64,000 nucleotides of DNA from Candidatus Oscillibacter pullicola (lineage in GTDB: Bacteria > Bacillota > Clostridia > Oscillospirales > Oscillospiraceae). The notes beneath the pieces are model-generated. The model was given only the letters and a program-made list of their open reading frames with translations. It was not told the origin of the DNA and did no database searches. Positions 28,668-37,774 of this stretch are shown here, in pieces. Positions within the stretch are counted from its first letter, which is position 1. Each line of letters opens with the position of its first letter. Made by a program: the position numbers and the translations under genes. The stretch spans positions 36,329 through 100,328 of the forward strand of contig DWXY01000124.1 of NCBI GenBank assembly GCA_019118935.1, read 5' to 3'.

Positions 28668-29881
28668 GGCTGTTCCTCCTTCGTATAGGGCCTGTCCACC
28701 ACGGCGGTGAAGCCGCCCTCTCCCAACGTGACGGACACCCGGCTGCCCGGTGCCGTCTCCCGCCAGCTTTTCAAGATCTTCCCGTTCTCATCCCGGGCCA
28801 CGGCATAGCCCCGGCCCAGCACCGCCAGGGGGCTCATGGCGTCCAGGGACGCCGCCAGGGCCGCGAACTTCTGCCGGTGGCGGCTCAGCACCGCGCCGGT
28901 CACGTCCCCCAGCCGCTGCTGCAGGTGGTCCAGGTCCAGCCGCTTGTCCTGGACGTAGGCCAGCCCGTCGGTCATCACCCGCTTGGCCGCCAGGGCGGTG
29001 AGATTCTGCCGGGCGGCCTCCAGCCGCGCCGTCTCGCTTCTTGCCATCCGCTCCCCGGCGCCCCGGAGCCACCGCAGCAGCTCCACCTGGTCCGGCACGG
29101 CGATCTCCGCCGCGTTGGAGGGGGTGGAGGCCCGCGCGTCCGCCACGAAGTCGGCGATGGTCACATCAGGCTCGTGGCCCACGGCGGAGATGACGGGGGT
29201 CTCGCAGTCGTAGATGGCCCGGGCCACCCGTTCATCGTTGAAGGCCCACAGGTCCTCCATGGACCCGCCGCCCCGGCCGGTGATGATCACGTCCCCGATC
29301 TTCCACCTGTCCGCGTACCGGATGGCCCCCACGATCTCCGGCGGGGCCTCGGCCCCCTGGACCCGCACCGGCAGCAGGATCACCTTGGCGATGGGGTACC
29401 GGCGGCGGAGGATGCGGATCATGTCGTGGACCGCCGCCCCGGCGCCGGAGGTGACGATAGCGATCCGCTCCGGATAGGGCGGCAGGGGCTTTTTGTGGGC
29501 GGGGTCAAAGAGGCCCTCCTTCCACAGTTTTTCTTTTAACTGCTGGAAGGCCACCGCCAGGTCCCCCACCCCCTCCGGCGTCAGGGAGTCGCAGTAGAGC
29601 TGATAGGCCCCGTCCCGGGGGAACACGGTGATGCGGCCGGAGGCCACGGCCTTCATGCCGTTCTCCGGCCGAAACCGGAGACGGGAGGCCTGTCCCCGGA
29701 ACATGACGCACCGGAGGGCCCCCTCCTGATCTTTCAGGGTGAAATAGTGGTGGCCGGAGGGATAGATCTTGTAGTTGGACAGCTCTCCCCGGACGGCGAC
29801 GCCCTGTAAAGCCGGAGTACTGTCCAGCAGGCTCTTTACCAGCTGGTTCACCTCGGTGACGCCGTAGATGTGTGGTTCCAT
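28664..29881 (-). CDS. xseA: Exodeoxyribonuclease VII large subunit
   Basis: YGVTEVNQLVKSLLDSTPALQGVAVRGELSNYKIYPSGHHYFTLKDQEGALRCVMF. Confidence 0.96.
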   Translation of the reverse strand: MEPHIYGVTEVNQLVKSLLDSTPALQGVAVRGELSNYKIYPSGHHYFTLKDQEGALRCVMFRGQASRLRFRPENGMKAVASGRITVFPRDGAYQLYCDSLTPEGVGDLAVAFQQLKEKLWKEGLFDPAHKKPLPPYPERIAIVTSGAGAAVHDMIRILRRRYPIAKVILLPVRVQGAEAPPEIVGAIRYADRWKIGDVIITGRGGGSMEDLWAFNDERVARAIYDCETPVISAVGHEPDVTIADFVADARASTPSNAAEIAVPDQVELLRWLRGAGERMARSETARLEAARQNLTALAAKRVMTDGLAYVQDKRLDLDHLQQRLGDVTGAVLSRHRQKFAALAASLDAMSPLAVLGRGYAVARDENGKILKSWRETAPGSRVSVTLGEGGFTAVVDRPYTKEEQP

Positions 29882-29969
29882 GGATGGCTCCTCTCCTGCT
29901 TCACGCGGGCAGAAAACGCGGAGCGGTCCGGCGGCGCAAAGCCCCCGTCCCGCTCCCCAGGACTGCCTG

Positions 29970-30419
29970 TTATTCTGTGATCTCCTGGCGCACGAAGGTG
30001 CCCAGAATGCCGTTGATGAACTTCACCGTCTCCGGCGTCTCATACTTCTTGGCGATCTCCACCGCCTCGTTGATGGAGGCGCCGTGGGGGATGTCCGGCA
30101 TGTACAAAATCTCGTACATGGCCACCCGCATGATGGCGGAGGCCACCAGGGGGATCCGGGCAAAATTCCACCCCTTGGCGTATTTGGCGATATACCCGTC
30201 CAGCTCCGGAGCGTGGTCGGCCACGCCCCGCACCAGGCGGCGGATGTAGTCCGCCTGCTTGGCGTTGGGCGTCTCCTGATACAGCGGGTCCTCCTCCGCC
30301 AGGGCGGCGAAGGACTCCGGTGTCAGGCGCTCGTCCAGCAGCTCCTCCACCGGCTTGTCGGTGAAGCTCAGCTCATAAGACAGGTGAATGGCGATCTCTC
30401 GCGCGGTGTTCCGTACCAT
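29970..30419 (-). CDS. nusB: Transcription antitermination factor NusB
   Basis: MVRNTAREIAIHLSYELSF...RIPLVASAIMRVAMYEILYMPDIPHGASINEAVEIAKKYETPETVKFINGILG. Confidence 0.93.
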   Translation of the reverse strand: MVRNTAREIAIHLSYELSFTDKPVEELLDERLTPESFAALAEEDPLYQETPNAKQADYIRRLVRGVADHAPELDGYIAKYAKGWNFARIPLVASAIMRVAMYEILYMPDIPHGASINEAVEIAKKYETPETVKFINGILGTFVRQEITE

Positions 30420-30461
30420 AACCTCAACTACGTCCTTTTCTCTCTCATTCCCATCCGGGAC

Positions 30462-30839
30462 TCAGGCCAGCGTCACGCCGCCCACGTGGATGTTGACCGC
30501 CTCCACAGAGCAGCCGGTCATGGCCTCCACCGCGCCGATGACGGCCTTTTGGGCGTTTTCCGCCACCGTGGGGATGGGGTGGCCGTACTCCACCGTCAGA
30601 TAGATGTCCAGCACCAGGGCGGCGCCGGTCATGTCGATCTTCACACCCTTGGCGCCCTTCTGGGCGTTCTTCTTGTTGTGGACCAGGTCGGTCACACTGC
30701 CGCCCATGGCGGTCATCATGCCGGACACGCCCTCCACATCCCGGACGGCGCCCACGGCGATGGCGGCAATCACTTCCTCGGAAATGTTGATGCTCCCGTT
30801 CTCCTCCGGCAGCGTCATATACTCTTTGCTCTCGCCCAT
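30462..30839 (-). CDS. Asp23/Gls24 family envelope stress protein
   Basis: GSINISEEVIAAIAVGAVRDVEGVSGM...VKIDMTGAALVLDIYLTVEYGHPIPTVAENAQKAV. Confidence 0.93.
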   Translation of the reverse strand: MGESKEYMTLPEENGSINISEEVIAAIAVGAVRDVEGVSGMMTAMGGSVTDLVHNKKNAQKGAKGVKIDMTGAALVLDIYLTVEYGHPIPTVAENAQKAVIGAVEAMTGCSVEAVNIHVGGVTLA

Positions 30840-30952
30840 CGTAAGCCTCTCCTCACTGTTTGATCCTTGGTAGAGGCGGGGGTCGCCCGCCGCGTCCCAG
30901 AAGAATGGTTCCAGGGTGTTATTTTACCATGTTTCCCGGGAAAATACAACAG

Positions 30953-31516
30953 CTAATTTGAGGCCATGATCTTGATGCCGCTGGCGGGGTATCCGGTCTC
31001 CGTCATGGCGATGTCGGTGATCTTGGCCACGTCCTCCGCCGTCAGCTCGCCGGTGCCGGTGTCCACCACCACGCTGATGCTGTCCTCCCCCATGAAGGCC
31101 ACGCAGTCTGCGTAGCCCTTGGCGGTCACCAGGTTTTCGATCTGGGCCTCCTTCATGGTGTAGCCCGCCAGCACCTGGATGCCCTCCGACGCCTCGTTGG
31201 CCACCGCCGCGTCGGCCCCGGACTGTTCCGCCGCCTCCTGCAGCAGGGAGATGGCGTTGTCCCTGGCCTGCTGGCGGGTCAGCCGGGCGGAGGCGAAGTA
31301 GTCCCCGCCGGTGTACACCGCCTCCTCGTCCGTCCCGGCCTCGCCGCCGTCCTCCTGGCCGCTGACCAGCGTGGCCTCCCCCAGGATCTTGGTGCCGGTC
31401 TCCTCCACGGCGTCCGCCGCCTGCTCGCCGGTGTACTTCCAGTTCAGGGCCACCGCTGCGCACACCAGCAGCACCATCGTGGCCACCACGGTATTCCGCT
31501 TCCATCTCGCGCTCAT
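30953..31516 (-). CDS. spoIIIAH: Stage III sporulation protein AH
   Basis: MSARWKRNTVVATMVLLVCAAVALNWKYTG...YFASARLTRQQARDNAISLLQEAA; operon position. Confidence 0.92.
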   Translation of the reverse strand: MSARWKRNTVVATMVLLVCAAVALNWKYTGEQAADAVEETGTKILGEATLVSGQEDGGEAGTDEEAVYTGGDYFASARLTRQQARDNAISLLQEAAEQSGADAAVANEASEGIQVLAGYTMKEAQIENLVTAKGYADCVAFMGEDSISVVVDTGTGELTAEDVAKITDIAMTETGYPASGIKIMASN

Positions 31517-31539
31517 GGGCTGTCTCCTCCTCCAAATCA

Positions 31540-32058
31540 TCACTGCGATTTTGCCACGGTGATGCGGTCTGCGGAAAGGCCGGTCAGGGCCGCCACCGCC
31601 TCCGTCACCGCCAGTTTCACGTCCGCCCGGTCCCCGCCCTGGCACACCACCAGGGCCCCCCGGTAGGTGGGATACACCGTCCGGGTCACCACCGGCGCCT
31701 CGGCGCTCCCGTCGTCCACCAGCACGGTCTGGGAGGAACGGGAGTAGTCCTCCGGCGCCGCGGTGGAGCCGCTGTAAGAGAGCTCCGAGTCCTGTGCCAG
31801 CTGCCGCTCGCCGTCCGACTCCACCGTCAGCAGCACCTGCACCTCCCCCACGCCCTGGATGCGGCCCAGAATGTCCTCCATCTCCTGCTGGAGCTCCGGC
31901 TCCACCAGGGCGGCCGCCTGGGGCGAGGCGCGCTCCGCCGTCTTCCCGTCCCCGCCGGGCCACAGCAGCAGCACGGCTCCCGCCAGCGCCACCAGCGCCA
32001 CGAATTTGTACTTGTCCCATATCCTTCGCACTCCTTCAGTTTTCTGCTTCCCGCTCAT
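31540..32058 (-). CDS. spoIIIAG: Stage III sporulation protein AG
   Basis: KYKFVALVALAGAVLLLWPG...EDILGRIQGVGEVQVLLTVESDGERQ; operon position. Confidence 0.92.
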   Translation of the reverse strand: MSGKQKTEGVRRIWDKYKFVALVALAGAVLLLWPGGDGKTAERASPQAAALVEPELQQEMEDILGRIQGVGEVQVLLTVESDGERQLAQDSELSYSGSTAAPEDYSRSSQTVLVDDGSAEAPVVTRTVYPTYRGALVVCQGGDRADVKLAVTEAVAALTGLSADRITVAKSQ

Positions 32059-32521
32059 GCCAAACCTGCCTCTCCGCCGGGATGCCCAGTTCCATCTCCA
32101 GCGCCGACGCCAGTGCCTGCGACCAGCTGCCCGTCAGCTCCGCGGACCAGGGCACCGGGATGCCGTTCCCCTCCGCCCGCGTCTCCACCCGGACGGTCAC
32201 CTCCAGCCCCAGCTCGCCCGCTTTGTCCAATATATATGCTTCCGTCTGCTCCGCTATGATAGAAGCCATGGCCTCGGTCTGCGTGTCGGCCAGCTCCTCC
32301 TGCCGCTCCTCCACCGCCGCCTGGTAGCGGTCGAAATCCAGCTCCAGATGCTCCAGGTCCGCCCCCAGCACCGGCCGCAGCAGCACCAGCAGCAGGATGA
32401 GCCCGCCGGTGAAGCCCGCCGCCTTCCGCACGGTGCCCAGCGGGATCAGGCTCTGGGCCGCCGACAGCAGCACCGACACCAGCACCACGGAGGTCAGCCA
32501 CGCCCGCACCGCCTCCATCAT
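32036..32521 (-). CDS. spoIIIAF: Stage III sporulation protein AF
   Basis: MMEAVRAWLTSVVLVSVLLSAAQSLIPLGTVRKAAGFTGGLILLLVLLRPVL; start overlaps spoIIIAE stop. Confidence 0.9.
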   Translation of the reverse strand: MMEAVRAWLTSVVLVSVLLSAAQSLIPLGTVRKAAGFTGGLILLLVLLRPVLGADLEHLELDFDRYQAAVEERQEELADTQTEAMASIIAEQTEAYILDKAGELGLEVTVRVETRAEGNGIPVPWSAELTGSWSQALASALEMELGIPAERQVWHEREAEN

Positions 32522-33591
32522 GGCATCACCGCCCCCACGGAGGCCAGCACGGAGATGAGCAGCAGCAGCGCGCAGCTGCCGGTCATGCCCAGGATCAGGC
32601 CGAAGGCGCCTCCCAGCCCGTCGATGAGCTTGCACAGCCCCGGCGCCCCCACCACTGAGGCCAGATACGCCGTCCCCTTGTACAGCAGGTACTGGACCCC
32701 CAGCTGCAGAAAGGGATAGGCGCAGGCCGCCAGGATGGCCAGCATCCCGAAGACGCCGATGGTGTTCTTCAGCATCCCGGCCCCGGCCAGCACCGTCTCC
32801 GACGCGTCGGCGATGATGCCCCCCACCACCGGCACCACGCCGGAGATGGCGGCCTTGGCCACCTTCACCGTGGCGCTGTCCGCGGAGCCGGAGATGATCC
32901 GCACCACGGAGAGGTACACGGTGAACACCAGCAGCGCCGTGGTGAGGACCCAGGTCACCAGCTTCTTCAGCCCCTCAGCGATGGCCCCCAGCCGGTTTTC
33001 CGGCAGGCAGGCCGCCGCCGTCAGCAGGCCGATATAGAGGTACACCAGCGGCAGCAGCAGCTGCCGGATCAGCCGCAGCAGCAGGTCCACGAAGAACACC
33101 GTGGACACCTGCTGCACCGTGGCGGTGGTGACGGCCCCGCTGGCCGCCGTGGCCGCCGCCAGGGTGGGCAGCAGCGCCTGGGAGAAGTCCGCCAGCTCCC
33201 CGATGGTCCGGCTGCCCAGCCCCATCAGGGTGTCCAGACTCCCGGCGGAGGCCAGGGTGATGGACAGCGCCCCCGCCATGGGCAGGAACGCCGCACCCTT
33301 CCCCCCGGTCCCCTGAGCGAAGCCCTCCACGGCGCCGCACAGCACCACCACCAGCAGCACCGCCGCCGCGCCCCGGGTCCGCTCCCGGACCACGTCCCCC
33401 ACCTGGTCCGCCAGCCGGTCTAAAATGTTCCCCACACCCTGGGCAAAGCCTGTCCCGCCGGAGAGGTCTTCCGGTCCGATGTCCTCCGCCGCCTCCGGGG
33501 CGGCCCGCTCCAGCTCCGCCGGCAGGTCCGCCGCCGCGGCGGAGGTGGTCAGCGCCAGCACCAGCGCCGCCAAACAGATCCACCATTTCAT
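32518..33591 (-). CDS. spoIIIAE: Stage III sporulation protein AE
   Basis: MKWWICLAALVLALTTSAAA...; multi-TM, C-term VVGAPGLCKLIDGLGGAFGLILGMTGSCALLLLISV. Confidence 0.92.
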   Translation of the reverse strand: MKWWICLAALVLALTTSAAAADLPAELERAAPEAAEDIGPEDLSGGTGFAQGVGNILDRLADQVGDVVRERTRGAAAVLLVVVLCGAVEGFAQGTGGKGAAFLPMAGALSITLASAGSLDTLMGLGSRTIGELADFSQALLPTLAAATAASGAVTTATVQQVSTVFFVDLLLRLIRQLLLPLVYLYIGLLTAAACLPENRLGAIAEGLKKLVTWVLTTALLVFTVYLSVVRIISGSADSATVKVAKAAISGVVPVVGGIIADASETVLAGAGMLKNTIGVFGMLAILAACAYPFLQLGVQYLLYKGTAYLASVVGAPGLCKLIDGLGGAFGLILGMTGSCALLLLISVLASVGAVMP

Positions 33592-33977
33592 CCCATCAGC
33601 TCCAACAGCATGTCCAGCACCGCCCGCAGCAGCGGCAGGGCCGCCAGCAGGGCGCAGAGGGTCCCCGCCGTCTCCACCACGGAGGCCAGGGCGCTCTCCC
33701 CCGCATCCCGGCAGAGGTTGCCCCCCACCTGCACCACCAGGGCGATGCCGATGGTCTTGTACAGGGGTACGAACAGGTCCGCGGACACGCCGCTGGCCGA
33801 CCCCAGCTCCCCCAGGAAGGCCAGCAGCTCCTCCACCACGCCCGCCAGGGCCAGGGCCACCACCACGGCGGCCCCCACCGCCAGCAGCAGCGCCGTCTCC
33901 GGACTGCCCCGCTTCACCACCAGGGCCAGCAGCGCCCCCACCACGCACAGCCCCGTCACCTGGATGACCTGCTCCAT
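33588..33977 (-). CDS. spoIIIAD: Stage III sporulation protein AD
   Basis: MEQVIQVTGLCVVGALLALVVKRGSPETALLLAVGAAVVV; operon position. Confidence 0.92.
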   Translation of the reverse strand: MEQVIQVTGLCVVGALLALVVKRGSPETALLLAVGAAVVVALALAGVVEELLAFLGELGSASGVSADLFVPLYKTIGIALVVQVGGNLCRDAGESALASVVETAGTLCALLAALPLLRAVLDMLLELMG

Positions 33978-33978
33978 A

Positions 33979-34173
33979 TCAGAAGTCGAACAGGGACTTG
34001 ATGAGGTCGAACAGGTCGCTGATCTCCCGGACCATCAGCATCAGCACGCACACCAGCCCCGCCAGCACCACCATCAGCCCCTGCTCCTCCCGGCCCGAGC
34101 GGATCAGCAGCTGGTTCAGCACCGCCACCAGGATGCCGATGGCGGCGATCTTGAAAATCAAATCCACTTCCAT
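33979..34173 (-). CDS. spoIIIAC: Stage III sporulation protein AC
   Basis: MEVDLIFKIAAIGILVAVLNQLLIRSGREEQGLMVVLAGLVCVLMLMVREISDLFDLIKSLFDF. Confidence 0.93.
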   Translation of the reverse strand: MEVDLIFKIAAIGILVAVLNQLLIRSGREEQGLMVVLAGLVCVLMLMVREISDLFDLIKSLFDF

Positions 34174-34183
34174 GCGTCTATCC

Positions 34184-34681
34184 TCAAATCAGTAAAATCA
34201 CCAGCAGCGCCGCGCTGGAAAGCCACAGCGCCGCGGACCGCTTCTCCGTCTCCTGCCTGTGGTCCCGGGCCGCCGCCAGGTTTTTTTCCAGGATCTTTCC
34301 GGCAAGGGTCAATGCTTTACATACGCTCTCCTCATCCCCCTGGAGGGAATCCCCCAGGGCGGTCAGGGCGGTCCGGCTCTCCGGACCGAGGGGCAGCGCC
34401 TCCGCGGCGGACCGCCAGCTCTGCCCCAGGGGCGCGCCCCGCGCCAGCGACGCCGCCACCGATGTACAAAAGTCCCGGACAGGTCCCGTCCGGTCCCGGC
34501 CCAGGGACCCCAGCAGCCGGGGCAGGCTGGTCCGGCGGAGCCGGATCTCCTCCCCCATGCGGTCCAGCAGGGCGGTCAGGTCCGCCAGCGTGTCCAACTC
34601 CCACCTGCGCTCCGCCGCCGACCGCCGCCAGGCCCAGGTCCCGGCCCCCAGGATACACACCGCGCCCACCAGCTTCACCAT
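34184..34681 (-). CDS. spoIIIAB: Stage III sporulation protein AB
   Basis: LDTLADLTALLDRMGEEIRLRRTSLPRLLGSL...; operon position. Confidence 0.88.
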   Translation of the reverse strand: MVKLVGAVCILGAGTWAWRRSAAERRWELDTLADLTALLDRMGEEIRLRRTSLPRLLGSLGRDRTGPVRDFCTSVAASLARGAPLGQSWRSAAEALPLGPESRTALTALGDSLQGDEESVCKALTLAGKILEKNLAAARDHRQETEKRSAALWLSSAALLVILLI

Positions 34682-35583
34682 GGCAGTTCCTCCACTTCGT
34701 ACGTCCTTCCGGCCTCATCCCAGCGGATGCGCACCGCCAGCCGGAACACCTTCTCCGCCAGCAGCTGCCGGTACAGCGGCCGCTGGGTCAGCTCTGCGGC
34801 ATCGGCGGCGTGGATGGTGGCCAGCAGCCCCACGCCGCACCCGGCGGCCTGCATGGCGGCCCGGAGGTCCGCCTCCGCCGTGATCTCGTCCACGGCGATG
34901 ACCTGGGGGTTCATGGCCCGCAGGGCCATGGGGATGCCCAGCGCCTTGGGGCAGGCGTCCAGCACGTCCGTCCGGGGCCCCACGTCCATCTGGGGCCTCC
35001 CCCGGACCATCACCGCCACCTCCCCCCGCTCGTCGATGAGGGAGACCCGCAGGCCCGGCCTGCCGGTGCCGCCGGAGGAGATGCACCGCACCAGATCCCG
35101 CAGCAGCGTGGTCTTGCCGCCGCCGGGGGGCGACAGCAGCAGGGTGTTCTGATACCGCCCGTCCCGAAACAGCCGGGGCGCCACCGCCTCCCCGATCCCC
35201 CGCTGCTCCCGGGCGATGCGGACGGCGGCGGAGGACAGGTCCCGCAGGGCGGTGTTCTCCCCGTCCTTCATCACCGCCGTGCCGCACAGCCCCACCCGGA
35301 AGCCGCCCCGGACGGAGAGATACCCCTCCCGCAGGGTCTCCTCCGCCGCGTAGCGGGAGTAGTCGGTGGCAAGGTCGCAGAGGACCTCCAGGTCCTCCGG
35401 CGTCACGGCGGTCCCCAGGGACCGCTCCCCCTCCGGCAGCAGCACTGCCAGCGGCCGCCCCGCCCGAAGGCGGAACTCCTCCGCCCGCTGCCGGACCTCC
35501 GGCGGCTGGGCCAGAGCCTGTTCCCGCAGCCGGCCCGGCAGCACCCGGGCCGCCTCCTCGTAGCGGCGTTCTTCCTCCTTCAC
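34675..35583 (-). CDS. spoIIIAA: Stage III sporulation protein AA (ATPase)
   Basis: LLSPPGGGKTTLLRDLVRCIS...VSLIDERGEVAV...VIAVDEITAEADLRAA; GTG start at 35583 chosen. Confidence 0.92.
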   Translation of the reverse strand: MKEEERRYEEAARVLPGRLREQALAQPPEVRQRAEEFRLRAGRPLAVLLPEGERSLGTAVTPEDLEVLCDLATDYSRYAAEETLREGYLSVRGGFRVGLCGTAVMKDGENTALRDLSSAAVRIAREQRGIGEAVAPRLFRDGRYQNTLLLSPPGGGKTTLLRDLVRCISSGGTGRPGLRVSLIDERGEVAVMVRGRPQMDVGPRTDVLDACPKALGIPMALRAMNPQVIAVDEITAEADLRAAMQAAGCGVGLLATIHAADAAELTQRPLYRQLLAEKVFRLAVRIRWDEAGRTYEVEELPW

Positions 35584-35688
35584 GGGCCGCGCCCCCTTTC
35601 GTAATACGCTATACTCTATGAGGGGTTGTCCCCGGATATGACTGCCCCGGCGGAAAATGGGACAAGCCCGAAAAAATGGAAAGCGTGC

Positions 35689-35717
35689 TTGACATGGAAC
35701 CGGAAGTGTGCTAACTT
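35689..35717 (+). promoter_or_regulatory. Sigma-A-like promoter TTGACA-N17-TAACTT
   Basis: ttgaca 35689-35694, taactt 35712-35717, upstream of the XRE/membrane-protein cluster. Confidence 0.65.
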
Positions 35718-35721
35718 GAAG

Positions 35722-35741
35722 ATGGAAAGCAAACTTTCCAT
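35722..35741. promoter_or_regulatory. Inverted repeat, probable autoregulatory operator
   Basis: atggaaag-caaa-ctttccat directly downstream of the -10 element. Confidence 0.6.
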
Positions 35742-35782
35742 CCGTCAGAAGCGGATGGGGCGTATGAAAGGGGGAATCGCCC

Positions 35783-35986
35783 TTGAAAAACCGCCTGGAG
35801 GAGCTGCGCAAGGCCAGGGGGATCAAGCAGGAGGAGCTGGCGGAGGCGCTGGAGGTGTCCCGCCAGACCATCGGGTCCCTGGAAAACGGGCGGTACAATC
35901 CCTCCATCCTGCTGGCCTTCAAGCTGGCCCGGTACTTCGGCACCACCATTGAGGACATTTTCATCTATGAGGAGGAGGGCACATGA
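35783..35986 (+). CDS. XRE-family HTH regulator
   Basis: MKNRLEELRKARGIKQEELAEALEVSRQTIGSLENGRYNPSILLAFKLARYFGTTIEDIFIYEEEGT. Confidence 0.92.
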   Translation: MKNRLEELRKARGIKQEELAEALEVSRQTIGSLENGRYNPSILLAFKLARYFGTTIEDIFIYEEEGT

Positions 35987-36414
35987 AGAAGCAGGTCATA
36001 TTGATGTCCCTGGCGATCGCGGGGCTGCTGTGCTGCATCCTGATGTTCGTTCTGAATGGGCCGGGCGCGCCTAGTCTCTCCGGCGGCGCGGCCTCCCTGC
36101 TGGGTACGGCCGGGGCGGTGCTGTTCGGCACCTGCATCGGGACGCTGCTCCAGCTGAAACGGCTCTCCCGGGACCCGGACTACCGGCAGAGGCAGAAGGC
36201 CCGGTGTGACGAGCGGAACCAGGCCATCCGGGACCGGGCCGGCTATCTCGCCGGGCTCCTGACCCTGTCCCTGCTGGTGATGGCCGGGTGGAGCCTGCAA
36301 AGCTTTGCGCGTCTCGGTGTCCCCGAATGGGTCGTCCGGCTCCTCCTGGGAAGCTGGGTATTTTATCTGGCGGCGTTTTTCCTTCTGTACAAGTGGTTTC
36401 AGCGGCGAATGTAG
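35983..36414 (+). CDS. Small membrane protein, paralog 1 of 4
   Basis: Hydrophobic segments plus RCDERNQAIRDRAGYLAGLL motif shared with the next three ORFs. Confidence 0.8.
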   Translation: MKKQVILMSLAIAGLLCCILMFVLNGPGAPSLSGGAASLLGTAGAVLFGTCIGTLLQLKRLSRDPDYRQRQKARCDERNQAIRDRAGYLAGLLTLSLLVMAGWSLQSFARLGVPEWVVRLLLGSWVFYLAAFFLLYKWFQRRM

Positions 36415-36429
36415 GAGAGGAGGGGCACC

Positions 36430-36861
36430 ATGCACAAGCGGACACTGTTTATCCTTCTGGTCATCGCGGGCGTCCTCTGCTGGGCGTTCCCGGTGGTGCT
36501 GGAATGGCTGGGAGAGCCCCGGCTGCTGCCGGACGGCATGGACTCCCTGTTGGGAATGGTGGGCATGACGGTGTTCTGCGCCGCCCTCAACGTACTGCGG
36601 CGGCTGGACAAAGCGTCCGACCCCGCCTACCGCCGGGAGCAGAAGGCGCTGCACGACGAGCGGAACACCGCCATCCAGAACAAGGCGCGGGCGATCTCAG
36701 GAGATATCACGATGCTGGCGGTGCTGCTGGCCGCCATGTTCTTTCAGGCCTTTGAAGGCCCGGAGATCCCTGGCTGGATCAGCTGGTTCCTGTTTGGAAT
36801 CGTCATCGGCAATCTTCTTCTGTCCCTGGCCCTGCACCGCTGGCTCCAGCGGAAGATGTGA
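36430..36861 (+). CDS. Small membrane protein, paralog 2 of 4
   Basis: LHDERNTAIQNKARAISGDITMLAVLLAAMFF. Confidence 0.8.
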   Translation: MHKRTLFILLVIAGVLCWAFPVVLEWLGEPRLLPDGMDSLLGMVGMTVFCAALNVLRRLDKASDPAYRREQKALHDERNTAIQNKARAISGDITMLAVLLAAMFFQAFEGPEIPGWISWFLFGIVIGNLLLSLALHRWLQRKM

Positions 36862-36873
36862 GGAGGCGCTGTC

Positions 36874-37284
36874 ATGAAGCGGAACACACGCTGGTATCTG
36901 TTGGCCGCCGCGGCAGGGGCGCTGCTGGCGGGGGCCGCCCTCTGGGCGGCGCGGGCGTTTCCCGCCGCCCCCGTTGCCGTGCTGGGGGCCGTCGGCCTTG
37001 CGGGCGGCCTCCTGCTCTTCTGCGCCCTTGCGGAACTGCTGTCCGTCCAGGACCCCGCCCGGCGGGAGCGGGACCGGGAGGACCACGACGAGCGGAGTGC
37101 TATGATCCGGGCCAAGGCCAGGGCCCGGGCGGGGGACGTGCTGCTGTGGCTGCTGCTGTTCGGCGCTGCCTACCTGTACTTCTTCGACGTGCCCAAGTGG
37201 GTCAACATCACCCTGCTGGGCCTGGCCTGTTTGAAAAAACTTCTGGACTGGATGTTCACCGTCTGGTACCGCCGTCAGTATTAA
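36874..37284 (+). CDS. Small membrane protein, paralog 3 of 4
   Basis: DHDERSAMIRAKARARAGDVLLWLLLFGAAYLYF. Confidence 0.8.
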   Translation: MKRNTRWYLLAAAAGALLAGAALWAARAFPAAPVAVLGAVGLAGGLLLFCALAELLSVQDPARRERDREDHDERSAMIRAKARARAGDVLLWLLLFGAAYLYFFDVPKWVNITLLGLACLKKLLDWMFTVWYRRQY

Positions 37285-37299
37285 AGGGAGGGACTCTGT

Positions 37300-37722
37300 A
37301 TGAACCGCACACAAAAAAAGCGCCTGTTCCAGGGACTTCTGGCCGTGGGCATCGTCCTGCTGGGCCTGGCCATCCTTCTGGACGGCCGGGTGTCCGACGC
37401 CCTGGGCGGGATGCTCTGCGGCATAGGCTCCGGCCTGCTGGCCATGGCGGGGTCCACCCTGCTGAACCTCCGCCACGAGGCGAAGCACCCGGAGATGGCC
37501 CGGCAGCACGACATCGAGCAGCGGGACGAGCGGAACGTGGCCATCCGGAACCGGGCCAAGGCGGTATCCGGCGAGGCCCTCCAGTGGAGCGTTATGGCGG
37601 CGGCGTGGCTCTCCATCGGCCTGGACGCGCCCCTGTGGGTGCCCCTGGCCGCCACCGGTGTCTTCGTGGCCAAATCCGTGCTGGAGCTGTGTCTCATGAT
37701 CCGCTACGAGCGGGAGATGTGA
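37300..37722 (+). CDS. Small membrane protein, paralog 4 of 4
   Basis: QRDERNVAIRNRAKAVSGEALQWSVMAAAWLSI. Confidence 0.8.
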   Translation: MNRTQKKRLFQGLLAVGIVLLGLAILLDGRVSDALGGMLCGIGSGLLAMAGSTLLNLRHEAKHPEMARQHDIEQRDERNVAIRNRAKAVSGEALQWSVMAAAWLSIGLDAPLWVPLAATGVFVAKSVLELCLMIRYEREM

Positions 37723-37729
37723 GCACGAC

Positions 37730-37760
37730 AAAACCCCCGTCCTTTTCGGACGGGGGCTTT
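37730..37760. terminator. Bidirectional intrinsic terminator
   Basis: aaaacccccgtccttttcggacgggggcttt between convergent genes. Confidence 0.85.
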
Positions 37761-37774
37761 CGTTGCGCCGCCGC

